Assembly (NCBI GenBank): GCA_030615855.1
Contig: JAUWYL010000004.1
Location: 1 to 59,100, forward strand
DNA from: a bacterium
GTDB taxonomy: Bacteria; UBP18; UBA7526
Length of the DNA stretch: 59,100 nt
Direction of reading: 5' to 3'
The notes under the pieces are model-generated. The model was given only the letters and a program-made list of their open reading frames with translations. It did no database searches and was not told the origin of the DNA. Made by a program: the position numbers and the translations under genes. This document shows positions 1-9,000 of the stretch, one piece after another (within the stretch, counting starts at the first letter, position 1; each line of letters opens with the position of its first letter).

Positions 1-43
1 CGATGACCACGATTACCGGGAGAATTAAGAGGATGGTAGTCAT
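1..43 (-). CDS. Truncated CDS, hydrophobic N-terminus (MTTILLILPVIVVI...), runs off the window
   Basis: ATG at 43..41 on minus preceded by AAAGGAG; overlaps the end of the upstream MscS gene; open to the window edge. Confidence 0.4.
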   Translation of the reverse strand, partial: MTTILLILPVIVVI

Positions 44-45
44 GA

Positions 46-867
46 CTACTCCTTTCTCATATGGATTACTCTCTGGGGGAAGGGTATTTCTATTCCCGAT
101 TTGTCGAATTCCTCTTTGACCTTCTTTGTGAGTTCGAAGAAAACATTCCAATAATCTGCCAATTTCACCCAGGGACGGACGATGAGATTGACGCTGGAAT
201 CTCCTAACTCAGTAACTCCCACAAAGGGCTCTGGTTCTTTTAGGATGCGTTTATCTTTTTTTATGACTTTCTTCACCGCATCAATTGCCTTATCCATATC
301 AGAGGAATAACTGATCCCTACTTTAAGTTCCATCCTTCTGGTCTCATATCCCGCATAGTTTATGATGGTATCTCCCCAGACCTTTGAGTTGGGTAAGACG
401 ACTACCTTATTATCCGGGGTTCTTAAAACAGTGGAGAAGACATTGAGTTCCTCAATAAATCCTTTCTCTCCCCCAGCCTGAACGAAGTTCCCCACCTTAA
501 ATGGCTGTCTGATAATGAGTAAGACCCCACTGGCAAAGCTAGCCAAGACATCTTTTAGGGCAAAGCCGATGACAAAACCCGCCACTCCTACTCCAGCTAT
601 CAAGGCAGTAACATTAATCCCTATCTGCCCTAAGGCCATGATGAGAACAAAGATCATAATGGTCCACTTGATAGCGCCTAAGGTAAATTTAATAAGCAGG
701 ACATTATCTCTTACCCGAGAACGCTTCAGGGCTCCCTGGACGATCTTTACTGTTACTTGAGCAATTATATAACCAATAAGCAGAATGGCTAAAGCGGCCA
801 ATAGCCTTCCCCCCATAGGAATAGTGTTCTTCTCTAACCACTCCAGAGTTCGGGCTCGAATATCCAT
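46..867 (-). CDS. MscS-family mechanosensitive ion channel
   Basis: TM helices then the GVGVAGFVIGFALKDVLASFASGVLLI pore region and MscS beta-domain-like sequence. Confidence 0.9.
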   Translation of the reverse strand: MDIRARTLEWLEKNTIPMGGRLLAALAILLIGYIIAQVTVKIVQGALKRSRVRDNVLLIKFTLGAIKWTIMIFVLIMALGQIGINVTALIAGVGVAGFVIGFALKDVLASFASGVLLIIRQPFKVGNFVQAGGEKGFIEELNVFSTVLRTPDNKVVVLPNSKVWGDTIINYAGYETRRMELKVGISYSSDMDKAIDAVKKVIKKDKRILKEPEPFVGVTELGDSSVNLIVRPWVKLADYWNVFFELTKKVKEEFDKSGIEIPFPQRVIHMRKE

Positions 868-964
868 ATCTTACCTCCTGATTTTAATTTCATATATTAT
901 GACGACGCGCTTTCGCTTGCCTCGTTTAATATGTAATATTATAACATATATGAATTTTTTTGTC

Positions 965-1004
965 AAAAACCCCCGAGCGTATTAAGAAACGATCGGGGGT
1001 TTTT
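965..1004. terminator. Bidirectional intrinsic terminator
   Basis: AAAAACCCCCGA ... TCGGGGGTTTTT. Confidence 0.8.
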
Positions 1005-1102
1005 AATCTTTAATCACAGATTTGATCTGTGATTTCACTATTACGCCCTGACCGCAATTTTACCCCAAAAGTAACAAGGTTCTTGACGAAGTCAAGGCGT
1101 CC

Positions 1103-1693
1103 TTATTCCGATTTCTTCTCTTCCTTAAAGGGCTCCTTGATAACCTCCTTAGCTCCTGCGATAGTACCCCTTAAGGTATCCCTAACCTTTCTGCCCATTT
1201 CAGCGCCAATAGTTCCCGCAGCCTCAATAGCTCCCTCAATACTATCCTTGGTAACCTTGGCTACATCACCACCAACTTCTCTGGTAGTCTCGATGGCTGC
1301 TTGCACTGCCGTTTTGGCCGCTTCTACCACATCGCCTCCTACCTCAGAGACGCCATTCACCACGCCCTTTACCGCCTCTCTGGCTGTGCTACCAATCTCA
1401 CCACCAACCTCTGCTGCTCCCTTAATGACCCCGACCACTGTTTGCCGCGCGGTCTCGGTAACATTGCGGCCGGTCTCCTTTCCTGCTTTAATAGTACTGA
1501 TCACTGTCTCTTTAGCCACATTAATAATCTCTTGTCCCATATTACCTGTTCCTCTTACTGCAGAAACCAGGGTCTTGCTTACGACGTTGACCAGCTCCAC
1601 CGTTACCTCACCCGCTCCTTTAACCGCAGTCACTAAGGCCTCCTTGATATCGGAGACAATCCTGGTTATCAAACCTTTCCTCTCTTCTTCCAT
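1103..1693 (-). CDS. Amphipathic 22-residue repeat protein (LEA/apolipoprotein-like)
   Basis: 196 aa that divide into 13 + 8x22 + 7 residues; consensus like xxAKxxVxxxIxGxxEVGGEIx. Confidence 0.75.
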   Translation of the reverse strand: MEEERKGLITRIVSDIKEALVTAVKGAGEVTVELVNVVSKTLVSAVRGTGNMGQEIINVAKETVISTIKAGKETGRNVTETARQTVVGVIKGAAEVGGEIGSTAREAVKGVVNGVSEVGGDVVEAAKTAVQAAIETTREVGGDVAKVTKDSIEGAIEAAGTIGAEMGRKVRDTLRGTIAGAKEVIKEPFKEEKKSE

Positions 1694-1764
1694 AGTTATC
1701 CTCCTTTTACCCTAAAATTTTTCCGTACTACAATCGCTCTTTTTCTCACCTCCTTTTCAAGGAT

Positions 1765-1793
1765 ACTATATCATATCTGCCAGAAAAAGTCAA
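1765..1793 (-). promoter_or_regulatory. Sigma70-like promoter for the 22-mer repeat gene
   Basis: minus-strand TTGACT-17 nt-TATAGT. Confidence 0.6.
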
Positions 1794-2563
1794 ATAATCT
1801 TCAGGTCTCCCCAGACGCCAAGTTTATCATCCTTAATAATGACTATTCCTTTCAAGTCCTCTATCCCCTTTGCCTTCTCTATCCCTCTCGGGATATCTTC
1901 CTTTTTCTTTATTAGATTTCCAATGGCAGTGGCTGAAGCATCCGCTAAGGAGCAAGATTTAGAGACTGCCACTACGGCATCTGCCTTCCCAAAAGAGAGG
2001 GAATGACCCACGGTCCCAGAAGAGGTGCAGACTCCCAAAGGAGTCTCATCTGGTGATATCTCAAGGGCCAATCTATTAGAAAACTTAGACTTACCAGTAA
2101 AGATCCCAATCCTTCTCTTTCTTAAAGTCTTTAGGAATATATCCCCTCCGTTCTCAACGATGATTTCTTTAGAATACTTCAATAGCTCTTTTCCCACAAA
2201 CTCTGCCATGGCTCCCGCCACAGAGGCAAAGGGGCCCACTCCTGCTTTTAAGGAGGCCTCCTGCATAGTCCTAATAATCTCTGGTGCATTTTTATCTACG
2301 GGAAGAGGTTTTAAACTGTTCTGGAATAAATGATTCTCTCCTATGTAATCCTCAATCTGATTCCTATACTTTAGGATAGCATTGCTCGCTTCATCTTTTA
2401 ATTCCCTATTTACCCCGTTCGGGCTAATCCGTGCTAATCCGTGTTGTAATCCGTGTGAATCCGTGTTTACAGAAATAAAGAGGTCCGTCTCTTTGATCGC
2501 TACCTCAAAGGTGACCAGATCTTCAAGCCTTATTAAGTTCCGATAGAACCGTCTCTCATACAT
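1790..2563 (-). CDS. UPF0280 family (ApbE-like) protein
   Basis: Family-like sequence GPFASVAGAMAEFVGKEL, ENGGDIFL, VCTSSGTVGHSLSFGKADAVVAVS. Confidence 0.8.
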   Translation of the reverse strand: MYERRFYRNLIRLEDLVTFEVAIKETDLFISVNTDSHGLQHGLARISPNGVNRELKDEASNAILKYRNQIEDYIGENHLFQNSLKPLPVDKNAPEIIRTMQEASLKAGVGPFASVAGAMAEFVGKELLKYSKEIIVENGGDIFLKTLRKRRIGIFTGKSKFSNRLALEISPDETPLGVCTSSGTVGHSLSFGKADAVVAVSKSCSLADASATAIGNLIKKKEDIPRGIEKAKGIEDLKGIVIIKDDKLGVWGDLKII

Positions 2564-2618
2564 TCTGCCCTCGAAAATATAGAAACAGTGGTTAACTGTA
2601 AACCCCGTATTATTTTGC

Positions 2619-3938
2619 TTAGAATTTATATTTAAACCCCGTGGAGATCAGATGCTTTGTGGTGTCCCTTCTCTGGGGAGAGGGATGATCATAGTTCTTG
2701 ACCAATAGTTCATACTTTGCCTTCAGGGTCAGATCTTTGGTTACCTTACCACTCCAGGAGAGACGGAGGATATTCTGATGATTATCCCGGGAAGGGTCTC
2801 TTAGATAGTCCTGATTCTTATGGGTATACTTTATTAGATAAAGGGTGGCCACCCTTGGTCGGAACCGGAACTCTATAGATGGGGAGAGCACCCGATAATC
2901 GTTTACCTCCACATTCTCATAGTCCTTATCCTTAATGGTTATTAGTCCCTTAAGAGTAATCTTCTTTGTCGCTTTAACCTTGAGGCCTGGGGTATAATAC
3001 TGGGCTATGGAATCCTTATTCCGGTCAACAGAATAATAGTAATCCTTATCATCGAATTTATACTTGAAGAAGGGCTCATATTTCTTGCTAATGGGCTGGG
3101 TATACTTTATATAACCCTTGTGGAACCGATAGGCATCCCCCTCTTCCTCTGTCTCCTGAAAGGGGATGTCCTCGTCTAAGGAGGTGGCCCTATGTCCTCT
3201 GGTAAGGCTTAAGTCAATGATAGGCAGAAAGGTCTTTTTCTTGTGGTATTTAAAGCCTGCGGTGAGAGACTCCTTCCAGAAGTCCTTTCTCTGGGGAGCG
3301 GTGTGTTTATAATCCTTATATAATGCCCGGGCCCTTCCTTTTAAAATCAAACAATCGATGAATCCCTTCCTGGCAGAGAGAGCAAAGATATGTAGCTGAT
3401 TATCCTTAACAGGGTTATTGGGAAAGTCCTGATGTTTATAACTATACTTTAGACTATAACTTTCCTTTGGCCTGGGCTTTATTCCTAGTTCTATGGAAGG
3501 AGAGAGGGTGAGGTTATCATCTATACCGCCATGGGTATAGTTCTTGTCTTTTATTTCTAACTTTAATTTCAAAGTATAGATATCGGTTAATTTATACTTC
3601 AGGCTGGGAATGAGGTAGTGGGCGTGGCTATCTCTGTTTCTATTTGGGCCACTATAATCCCTTATAAAGTATTTATACTTGAAAGAGGTCTCTCCCCTCT
3701 TGAATGGCTGGATAATCTTTAGATAGCCCTTATCATACCGATAGACTAAGTCCTCATTCTCCCGGCCCAAAAGATCGACATCCTCATCCAGGTCAGTGAA
3801 CCTATACCCTCTCTCAAAGCCCCCACTCACTGTAGGTTTTTTCTTTTCTTCTGCCCAGGCCTTACCAGAAAAGACAACAATTAAACTAAGGATTACTGGG
3901 AGGATAGCGACATTCTTCATATTGCTAAATTCTATCAT
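2619..3938 (-). CDS. Outer-membrane beta-barrel protein with internal duplication
   Basis: Signal peptide, alternating aromatic strands, terminal GFKYKF; two ~200-aa homologous halves. Confidence 0.65.
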   Translation of the reverse strand: MIEFSNMKNVAILPVILSLIVVFSGKAWAEEKKKPTVSGGFERGYRFTDLDEDVDLLGRENEDLVYRYDKGYLKIIQPFKRGETSFKYKYFIRDYSGPNRNRDSHAHYLIPSLKYKLTDIYTLKLKLEIKDKNYTHGGIDDNLTLSPSIELGIKPRPKESYSLKYSYKHQDFPNNPVKDNQLHIFALSARKGFIDCLILKGRARALYKDYKHTAPQRKDFWKESLTAGFKYHKKKTFLPIIDLSLTRGHRATSLDEDIPFQETEEEGDAYRFHKGYIKYTQPISKKYEPFFKYKFDDKDYYYSVDRNKDSIAQYYTPGLKVKATKKITLKGLITIKDKDYENVEVNDYRVLSPSIEFRFRPRVATLYLIKYTHKNQDYLRDPSRDNHQNILRLSWSGKVTKDLTLKAKYELLVKNYDHPSPQRRDTTKHLISTGFKYKF

Positions 3939-3956
3939 ACTTTTTCCTTAAACGCA

Positions 3957-3981
3957 AAAGCCCCAATTCTAACGGGGCTTT
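3957..3981 (-). terminator. Intrinsic terminator downstream of the cobD-like gene
   Basis: AAAGCCCC ... GGGGCTTTT. Confidence 0.7.
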
Positions 3982-3999
3982 CTTGTTTAAAAACAGTTT

Positions 4000-5073
4000 T
4001 TAAAGGATTTTAGAGAGGGAGTTAATTAAACGAAGGCTTTTCTTGCGAGTTCTTACTGCGATACGGATGTATTTATTATTTAAGGAGTGAAAGAAGGAGC
4101 AGTCTCGAATGAGAATATGCTTCTGGATCAGTTCCTCTCGAAGTTTTTTAGAGCCCATTCTATCGGTCAATCGGCAGAGTATAAAGTTGGTGACTGAGGG
4201 ATAGGGTTTCAGGCCATCGATTTTAGATAATCCATGATAGAGAAACTTTCTCTCTTTCGAGACAAGGCTCTTTGTTTTTTTAATATATTCTTTATCTTTC
4301 AGGGCCGCTATTCCTGCTATCTGAGCAAGGGCATTGACGCTCCAGTATTCCTTATGAATCTTCATCCTTTTTAGAAGATCCTTATTCCCTATTCCATAAC
4401 CAATCCTTATTCCGGGAAGGGCAAAGAATTTTGTTAAAGATTTGATTATAAACAAATTATTCTTTTTAACTGCTTCCTGAATTAAAGTCTCTTCTTTTTC
4501 ATTTTCAACGAAGTCCATGAATACCTCGTCTACGACAACAAAAATTCTCTTTTTTCGGGCGATGCCGATTATCTTCAGTAGGTCGGCTTTATTTATAAGT
4601 TGGCCCGTGGGATTGTTTGGATTGCATAAGAAAAGCAAATCCATTTTATCCAAATCTTTCAATAATTTTTCTACATCTAACCTAAAGTTGTCTTTGAATT
4701 TTAAGGGGAAAAACCGTATCCTACATCCCACGCTTTTTAAGGCAAATTCATACTCGCTAAAAGTGGGAACCACGATTAATGCTCTCTTTGGCCTAAGAGT
4801 GCGGCAGATGAGATAGATAAGTTCTACTGCCCCATTTCCGGCAATAACATTTGCTGGACTAACCTTTAGATATTTAGAGAGTTCTTTTCTTAGATTTATT
4901 GTCTCCGGGTCAGGATAACGAGCAATTCTATCTAAATTTTCTTTCAAGGCTTTGATTACTCTTGGAGAAGGACCTAGAGGATTGATATTGGCACTGAAGT
5001 CTATTATCTTCTCTTCTCTTAATCCATATTGTCTGGCAATCTCTTCTACATTCCCCCCGTGAACATGTTTCAT
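4000..5073 (-). CDS. cobD: Threonine-phosphate decarboxylase / HisC-like aminotransferase (CobD/CobC family)
   Basis: MKHVHGGNVEEIARQYGLREEKIIDFSANINPLGPSP; PLP motif SLTKFFALPGIRIGYGIG; cobalamin gene context. Confidence 0.85.
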   Translation of the reverse strand: MKHVHGGNVEEIARQYGLREEKIIDFSANINPLGPSPRVIKALKENLDRIARYPDPETINLRKELSKYLKVSPANVIAGNGAVELIYLICRTLRPKRALIVVPTFSEYEFALKSVGCRIRFFPLKFKDNFRLDVEKLLKDLDKMDLLFLCNPNNPTGQLINKADLLKIIGIARKKRIFVVVDEVFMDFVENEKEETLIQEAVKKNNLFIIKSLTKFFALPGIRIGYGIGNKDLLKRMKIHKEYWSVNALAQIAGIAALKDKEYIKKTKSLVSKERKFLYHGLSKIDGLKPYPSVTNFILCRLTDRMGSKKLREELIQKHILIRDCSFFHSLNNKYIRIAVRTRKKSLRLINSLSKIL

Positions 5074-5263
5074 TTTCTCTCCCTATCATTTGTTGCACTC
5101 GTTGTCCGATCGGACACAACTTGCAACAATTTACTCTATCCTCTTCTAAAAAATATCCTGCAGTATCGGAACTCGAATAAAAACCACGAGATTAATGCAG
5201 ATTAACACAGAGAAAGTTTTCAAAATCTTGTGAGAATCTGGTGAAAATCTGTGGTTTTAGTGA

Positions 5264-6187
5264 TTATTTTGAGATTATTTGTAAGCCATCGTTCACTATT
5301 TTTGTTTTGTAGAAAACTTTGCCAATTCCCCTGCCCTGTAAGGAGTTCTTCAGTTCTTTAAAATCGACTTCATTTGGTTCAGCCAGAATGCCTACTACGG
5401 TTCCGCTGTGGGCGATGTTTATTCCTAAAGCCCCGGCCTCTTGGGAGATCTCCCATATTCTATCAAGAGCAGGCTTATAGAGGATTCTCTGGTTACTGAA
5501 GGCGCTAATCGTTGCTCCTTTGGCAATCGATCTTGGATTCTTTCCCTTTATCCCTTCTTCCACTAACTTTAAGGCTTCTTTTATTTCTCCTTCTCTCTGC
5601 CGATTGATTTCAGTCAAATCCTTCTTATTGAACTCTAAGGTATCAACTCTCCCCCCCAGATCGATAACAAGTATCTCCATATCTGGTGCTTTCCCTAAGA
5701 ATTTGAAGAGGGCGCCGTTTCTATGATCGAAGATGGTTATTCCTTCAAATAAGGTTCCATCCGTGGGCTCGATGGATAGGGCAATCTTAGCAATTTCTTG
5801 GAGAGATATCTCTTTGCGTTTTTCAGTTTCAGCCTGAGGCTGATCCGCCTTTGGCGGAAAATTTTGCGCTTTGGCGGTTGCAAGAGAGGTGGCTCCAATG
5901 TCTGCGGTAGAAGAAGCCATTCCCTTCCCCAAAGGTATTTTAGAATCAATCTCAAAATTCGCTCCAAGATTTTCTTTGCCGAAGAATTTTAAAGTCTTTT
6001 TAATTGCTTCTCTCGTCTTCCACTTATCAGGAGGGCCAATTATCTTACCCCTGTCATTCAAGACAATTCTCACCTGTGAATATAGATTTATGGGGCAAGA
6101 GATATGAAAACTTTCTCCATTGAGCGTTCCCTGAACCAATTCCCCGCAGGAGCCAGGTGCCTTTGCTATACCTATGAGAGAAGCCAT
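5264..6187 (-). CDS. pduX: GHMP-family kinase, probable L-threonine kinase PduX
   Basis: PGSCGELVQGTLNGESFHISCPI; PLGKGMASSTADI GHMP motif; cobalamin context. Confidence 0.85.
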   Translation of the reverse strand: MASLIGIAKAPGSCGELVQGTLNGESFHISCPINLYSQVRIVLNDRGKIIGPPDKWKTREAIKKTLKFFGKENLGANFEIDSKIPLGKGMASSTADIGATSLATAKAQNFPPKADQPQAETEKRKEISLQEIAKIALSIEPTDGTLFEGITIFDHRNGALFKFLGKAPDMEILVIDLGGRVDTLEFNKKDLTEINRQREGEIKEALKLVEEGIKGKNPRSIAKGATISAFSNQRILYKPALDRIWEISQEAGALGINIAHSGTVVGILAEPNEVDFKELKNSLQGRGIGKVFYKTKIVNDGLQIISK

Positions 6188-7134
6188 CTAACAAAAACCC
6201 CCAAGATTAGAGTGAGAACAGATGTTAGATACATTAGATTGCTGGATTCTTTGATATGGATTGGAGAAAGTTTTCTTTTGGGGCTGCCTAAATATGGCTT
6301 TACCGTCTTTTTGCCCCGATAATAATTTACTCCACCCAATCTAATCCGCAGGGCTCCAGCCATCGCCCCCTGGGGAAGAGCGGCATTTGGGCTATGATAC
6401 TTGCTTCCGTCTCTAAACATAACATGGAAGGCACTCCTCCCATCTTTCCTAAACAAGAACGCTCCCAGTGAGATCAATACCCCTCCTAAGCGAGCAGGAA
6501 TGTAGTTAGCGATATCATCTAATTTCGCTCCTGCCCAACCAAAGTCCTTATATTTTTTGTTTTGATACCCAATCATGGAGTCTAAAGTATTTATCGCTTT
6601 ATAAGCAAAGGCCAAGGGAACACCGCCTAAGAAGAGATAGCATAGAGGAGCTACTACACCGTCTATGGTGCTCTCTGCTATAGACTCCACTACCCCTCGA
6701 ATTATTCCCTTTTTCCTTAGATCTTTAGTATCCCTTCCTACAATTTGAGAAAGTCTCTTCCGGGCCGACTTAAGGTTCTTCTTCGCTAATGCTTGATAGA
6801 CCCTTTCTCCTCCCTGAGCAAGTCCTCTTATAGAAAGAGTGGTAAAAGCGCCCCAGATGGTCACAATTAAACCCAGAACGGGGTGCAGCTCATAGGCTAT
6901 TTTAATAACTGTCCAGGCAATTAAGAAACTTCCTCCCACAACAATAACCGCTAAAATAACCCCGGCAATCTTTTTACGATTTAATTCTTTGCCGTAAACG
7001 GTAAACCGTAAACTGTAAACCTTTCTTTCCAAAAATGAAATGGCTTTTCCCATCCAAACCACAGGATGGCCCAGCCACTCGGGATCCCCCAAGGTTAAAT
7101 CCATGATATAGGCGATAACATATTCCAAGCCCAC
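6172..7134 (-). CDS. cbiB: Adenosylcobinamide-phosphate synthase CbiB
   Basis: DLTLGDPEWLGHPVVWMGKAI; IVGRDTKDL; ESTIDGVVAPLCYLFLGG. Confidence 0.93.
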   Translation of the reverse strand: MGLEYVIAYIMDLTLGDPEWLGHPVVWMGKAISFLERKVYSLRFTVYGKELNRKKIAGVILAVIVVGGSFLIAWTVIKIAYELHPVLGLIVTIWGAFTTLSIRGLAQGGERVYQALAKKNLKSARKRLSQIVGRDTKDLRKKGIIRGVVESIAESTIDGVVAPLCYLFLGGVPLAFAYKAINTLDSMIGYQNKKYKDFGWAGAKLDDIANYIPARLGGVLISLGAFLFRKDGRSAFHVMFRDGSKYHSPNAALPQGAMAGALRIRLGGVNYYRGKKTVKPYLGSPKRKLSPIHIKESSNLMYLTSVLTLILGVFVRWLLS

Positions 7135-7143
7135 GGTAACTCC

Positions 7144-7737
7144 TTACTTTAAAGTAAAGACAAGGGAGACTTCCATCTGGAGAGAGGAACTGGCTATTTC
7201 CTTTGGATGGGGTGGGAAGGGGGAGGCTCTTTTTATGGTAGCGATTGCTTCCTGGTCTAAAATTTTAGATCCTGAGGAACGTATTAATTTAATCTCTTGA
7301 CCCTTACCATTAGCTAAAATTACGAATTCAAGATGGGCAATCCCTTCAATACCTTGCTTCTTCGCCCACTCAGGATATCTTTTCACCTCTTCTATTTTCT
7401 GTTTGACCATATCCTGATAGCGGAGCATGGCTTCGTCGGCTGGGTTTAAGACCTCCACTCTTTCTGTGACCGGCTGGGGACTTACTTCTTCTAATGCTAC
7501 CTCCTTAGCCTGTTTTTCAGGCTCTGCTTTCTCTATTACTTCTTTTATCTTCTTTTCCTCACCCATCCTCTCTATTTTAGGTAGAAGTGAAGGTTTCTCT
7601 ATCTCTATCTGGAGAGTAAGTTCTTTGGGCTTCTCAAGCTTGGGCGAGTTGATATTAAATGAGGGCATACCTAAAAAGAAACCATGGCTAATAAGGGAAA
7701 TTATAAATGTAGTTCTAATTACTCTATCTTTTAACAT
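7144..7737 (-). CDS. TonB family energy transducer
   Basis: N-terminal TM, E/K/P linker, C-terminal TonB domain (YPEWAKKQGIEGIAHLEFVI...). Confidence 0.88.
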   Translation of the reverse strand: MLKDRVIRTTFIISLISHGFFLGMPSFNINSPKLEKPKELTLQIEIEKPSLLPKIERMGEEKKIKEVIEKAEPEKQAKEVALEEVSPQPVTERVEVLNPADEAMLRYQDMVKQKIEEVKRYPEWAKKQGIEGIAHLEFVILANGKGQEIKLIRSSGSKILDQEAIATIKRASPFPPHPKEIASSSLQMEVSLVFTLK

Positions 7738-8137
7738 CTTCTTCTAATTTAGTAGAGATTATTAACCTCTCGGCCTCAGCCTGTCTGGCAAGGTCCATAA
7801 CCTTAACCGCCAAGCCTAAGTCTATCTTCTCGTCAGCCTTGATAATTACGGTCTTCTTCTCGGTCTTTACTATCTCCATCTTTAATTGCTTAAGAAGGTT
7901 TTCTAAGGTTACCAGTTTTTCATTTAGATATAGGTTACTATCTTCTGTGATAGAGATAATAATATCTTCCTCGGCATGTAGTTTGGCAGTAGCCGCAGAA
8001 GGAAGGGTAATCTTTATCCCTGGTTGAGTAACAAAATGAGAAGAGAGCATGAAGAAAATCAGAAGGAGAAAGACGACATCTATTAAGGGAGCGATATTGA
8101 GGCGAGTGCTAACTCTTCTTCGTCCTTCAAATTCCAT
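7724..8137 (-). CDS. exbD: ExbD/TolR biopolymer transport protein
   Basis: LNIAPLIDVVFLLLIFFMLSSHF. Confidence 0.93.
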   Translation of the reverse strand: MEFEGRRRVSTRLNIAPLIDVVFLLLIFFMLSSHFVTQPGIKITLPSAATAKLHAEEDIIISITEDSNLYLNEKLVTLENLLKQLKMEIVKTEKKTVIIKADEKIDLGLAVKVMDLARQAEAERLIISTKLEEDVKR

Positions 8138-8783
8138 AGTTCTTATTCCCTTTTATCTTTTTCGCTTCGACTGGAACTGATTTTGTTCCTAGGAACTCGA
8201 GGAGTTCTGATGCTACCTCTTTCATCCAAGAAGACATATTGTCAATCTTGCCTTCAAAATAGTGATAGGCAACCAAGGTAGGTATAGCCACAGTCAACCC
8301 GGCGGCAGTGGTAAGAAGTGCTTCCCAGATACCACCAGCAAGCACACTGGCATCTACTCTGCCGCCCAATTCCTGGATCTTTACAAAGGCCTTAATCATC
8401 CCCACAACAGTGCCCAAAAGACCTATGAGGGGAGTGATGTTGCCAATAGTAGCCAGGCCTCTTAGATGCTTTTCTAAACCCCTCACTTCCCAGGAGCCCA
8501 CGCGAGAGATTGATTTTTCCTGGACCGCAGCATCTTTTTTATGGTTCTGAATGCCACAGGCCAAGATGCGTGCTATTGGGGCTCGGGTTTTTTGACACAG
8601 GTCCAGGGCCTCTCTAACCTTCTTTTTTTGGAGAAGATTTCTTATGGATGCGAAAAACTCAGGAATATTTATCCTTATTTGATGGAAGTGATAGAGTCTT
8701 TCCAGAATAACGGCTACGGATATTACCGAACAGAGAAGAATGGGCCACATCAAGACCCCACCTTTTACCATAATGTCAAACAT
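8127..8783 (-). CDS. exbB: MotA/TolQ/ExbB proton channel protein
   Basis: LATIGNITPLIGLLGTVVGMIKAF; GGIWEALLTTAAGLTVAIPTLVAYHYF. Confidence 0.93.
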   Translation of the reverse strand: MFDIMVKGGVLMWPILLCSVISVAVILERLYHFHQIRINIPEFFASIRNLLQKKKVREALDLCQKTRAPIARILACGIQNHKKDAAVQEKSISRVGSWEVRGLEKHLRGLATIGNITPLIGLLGTVVGMIKAFVKIQELGGRVDASVLAGGIWEALLTTAAGLTVAIPTLVAYHYFEGKIDNMSSWMKEVASELLEFLGTKSVPVEAKKIKGNKNYGI

Positions 8784-9000
8784 AATACAGCCTCCTTTCC
8801 ATTTGAGTTAGGTAAGTTGAGTATGCTGAATTGGGGAATCGGTGAAGCGGCGAATCGGAGACTATTTTTCGTTCCCCGTGTCACCGTTTCACCCTTTCCC
8901 CGTTTCTTGAAATCTGCGGTCATTGCTTGATATTCATGCTCTCTCGGATGCCAGCGAAGCGCATCCGGCATCTGCGTTTTGATCTGCGATTATCTGCGTC

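Noticed and set aside
1029-1715. 228-aa plus-strand ORF
   Set aside because: Exact antisense of the 22-mer repeat gene; low-complexity translation, and the minus frame has a promoter and coherent repeats.
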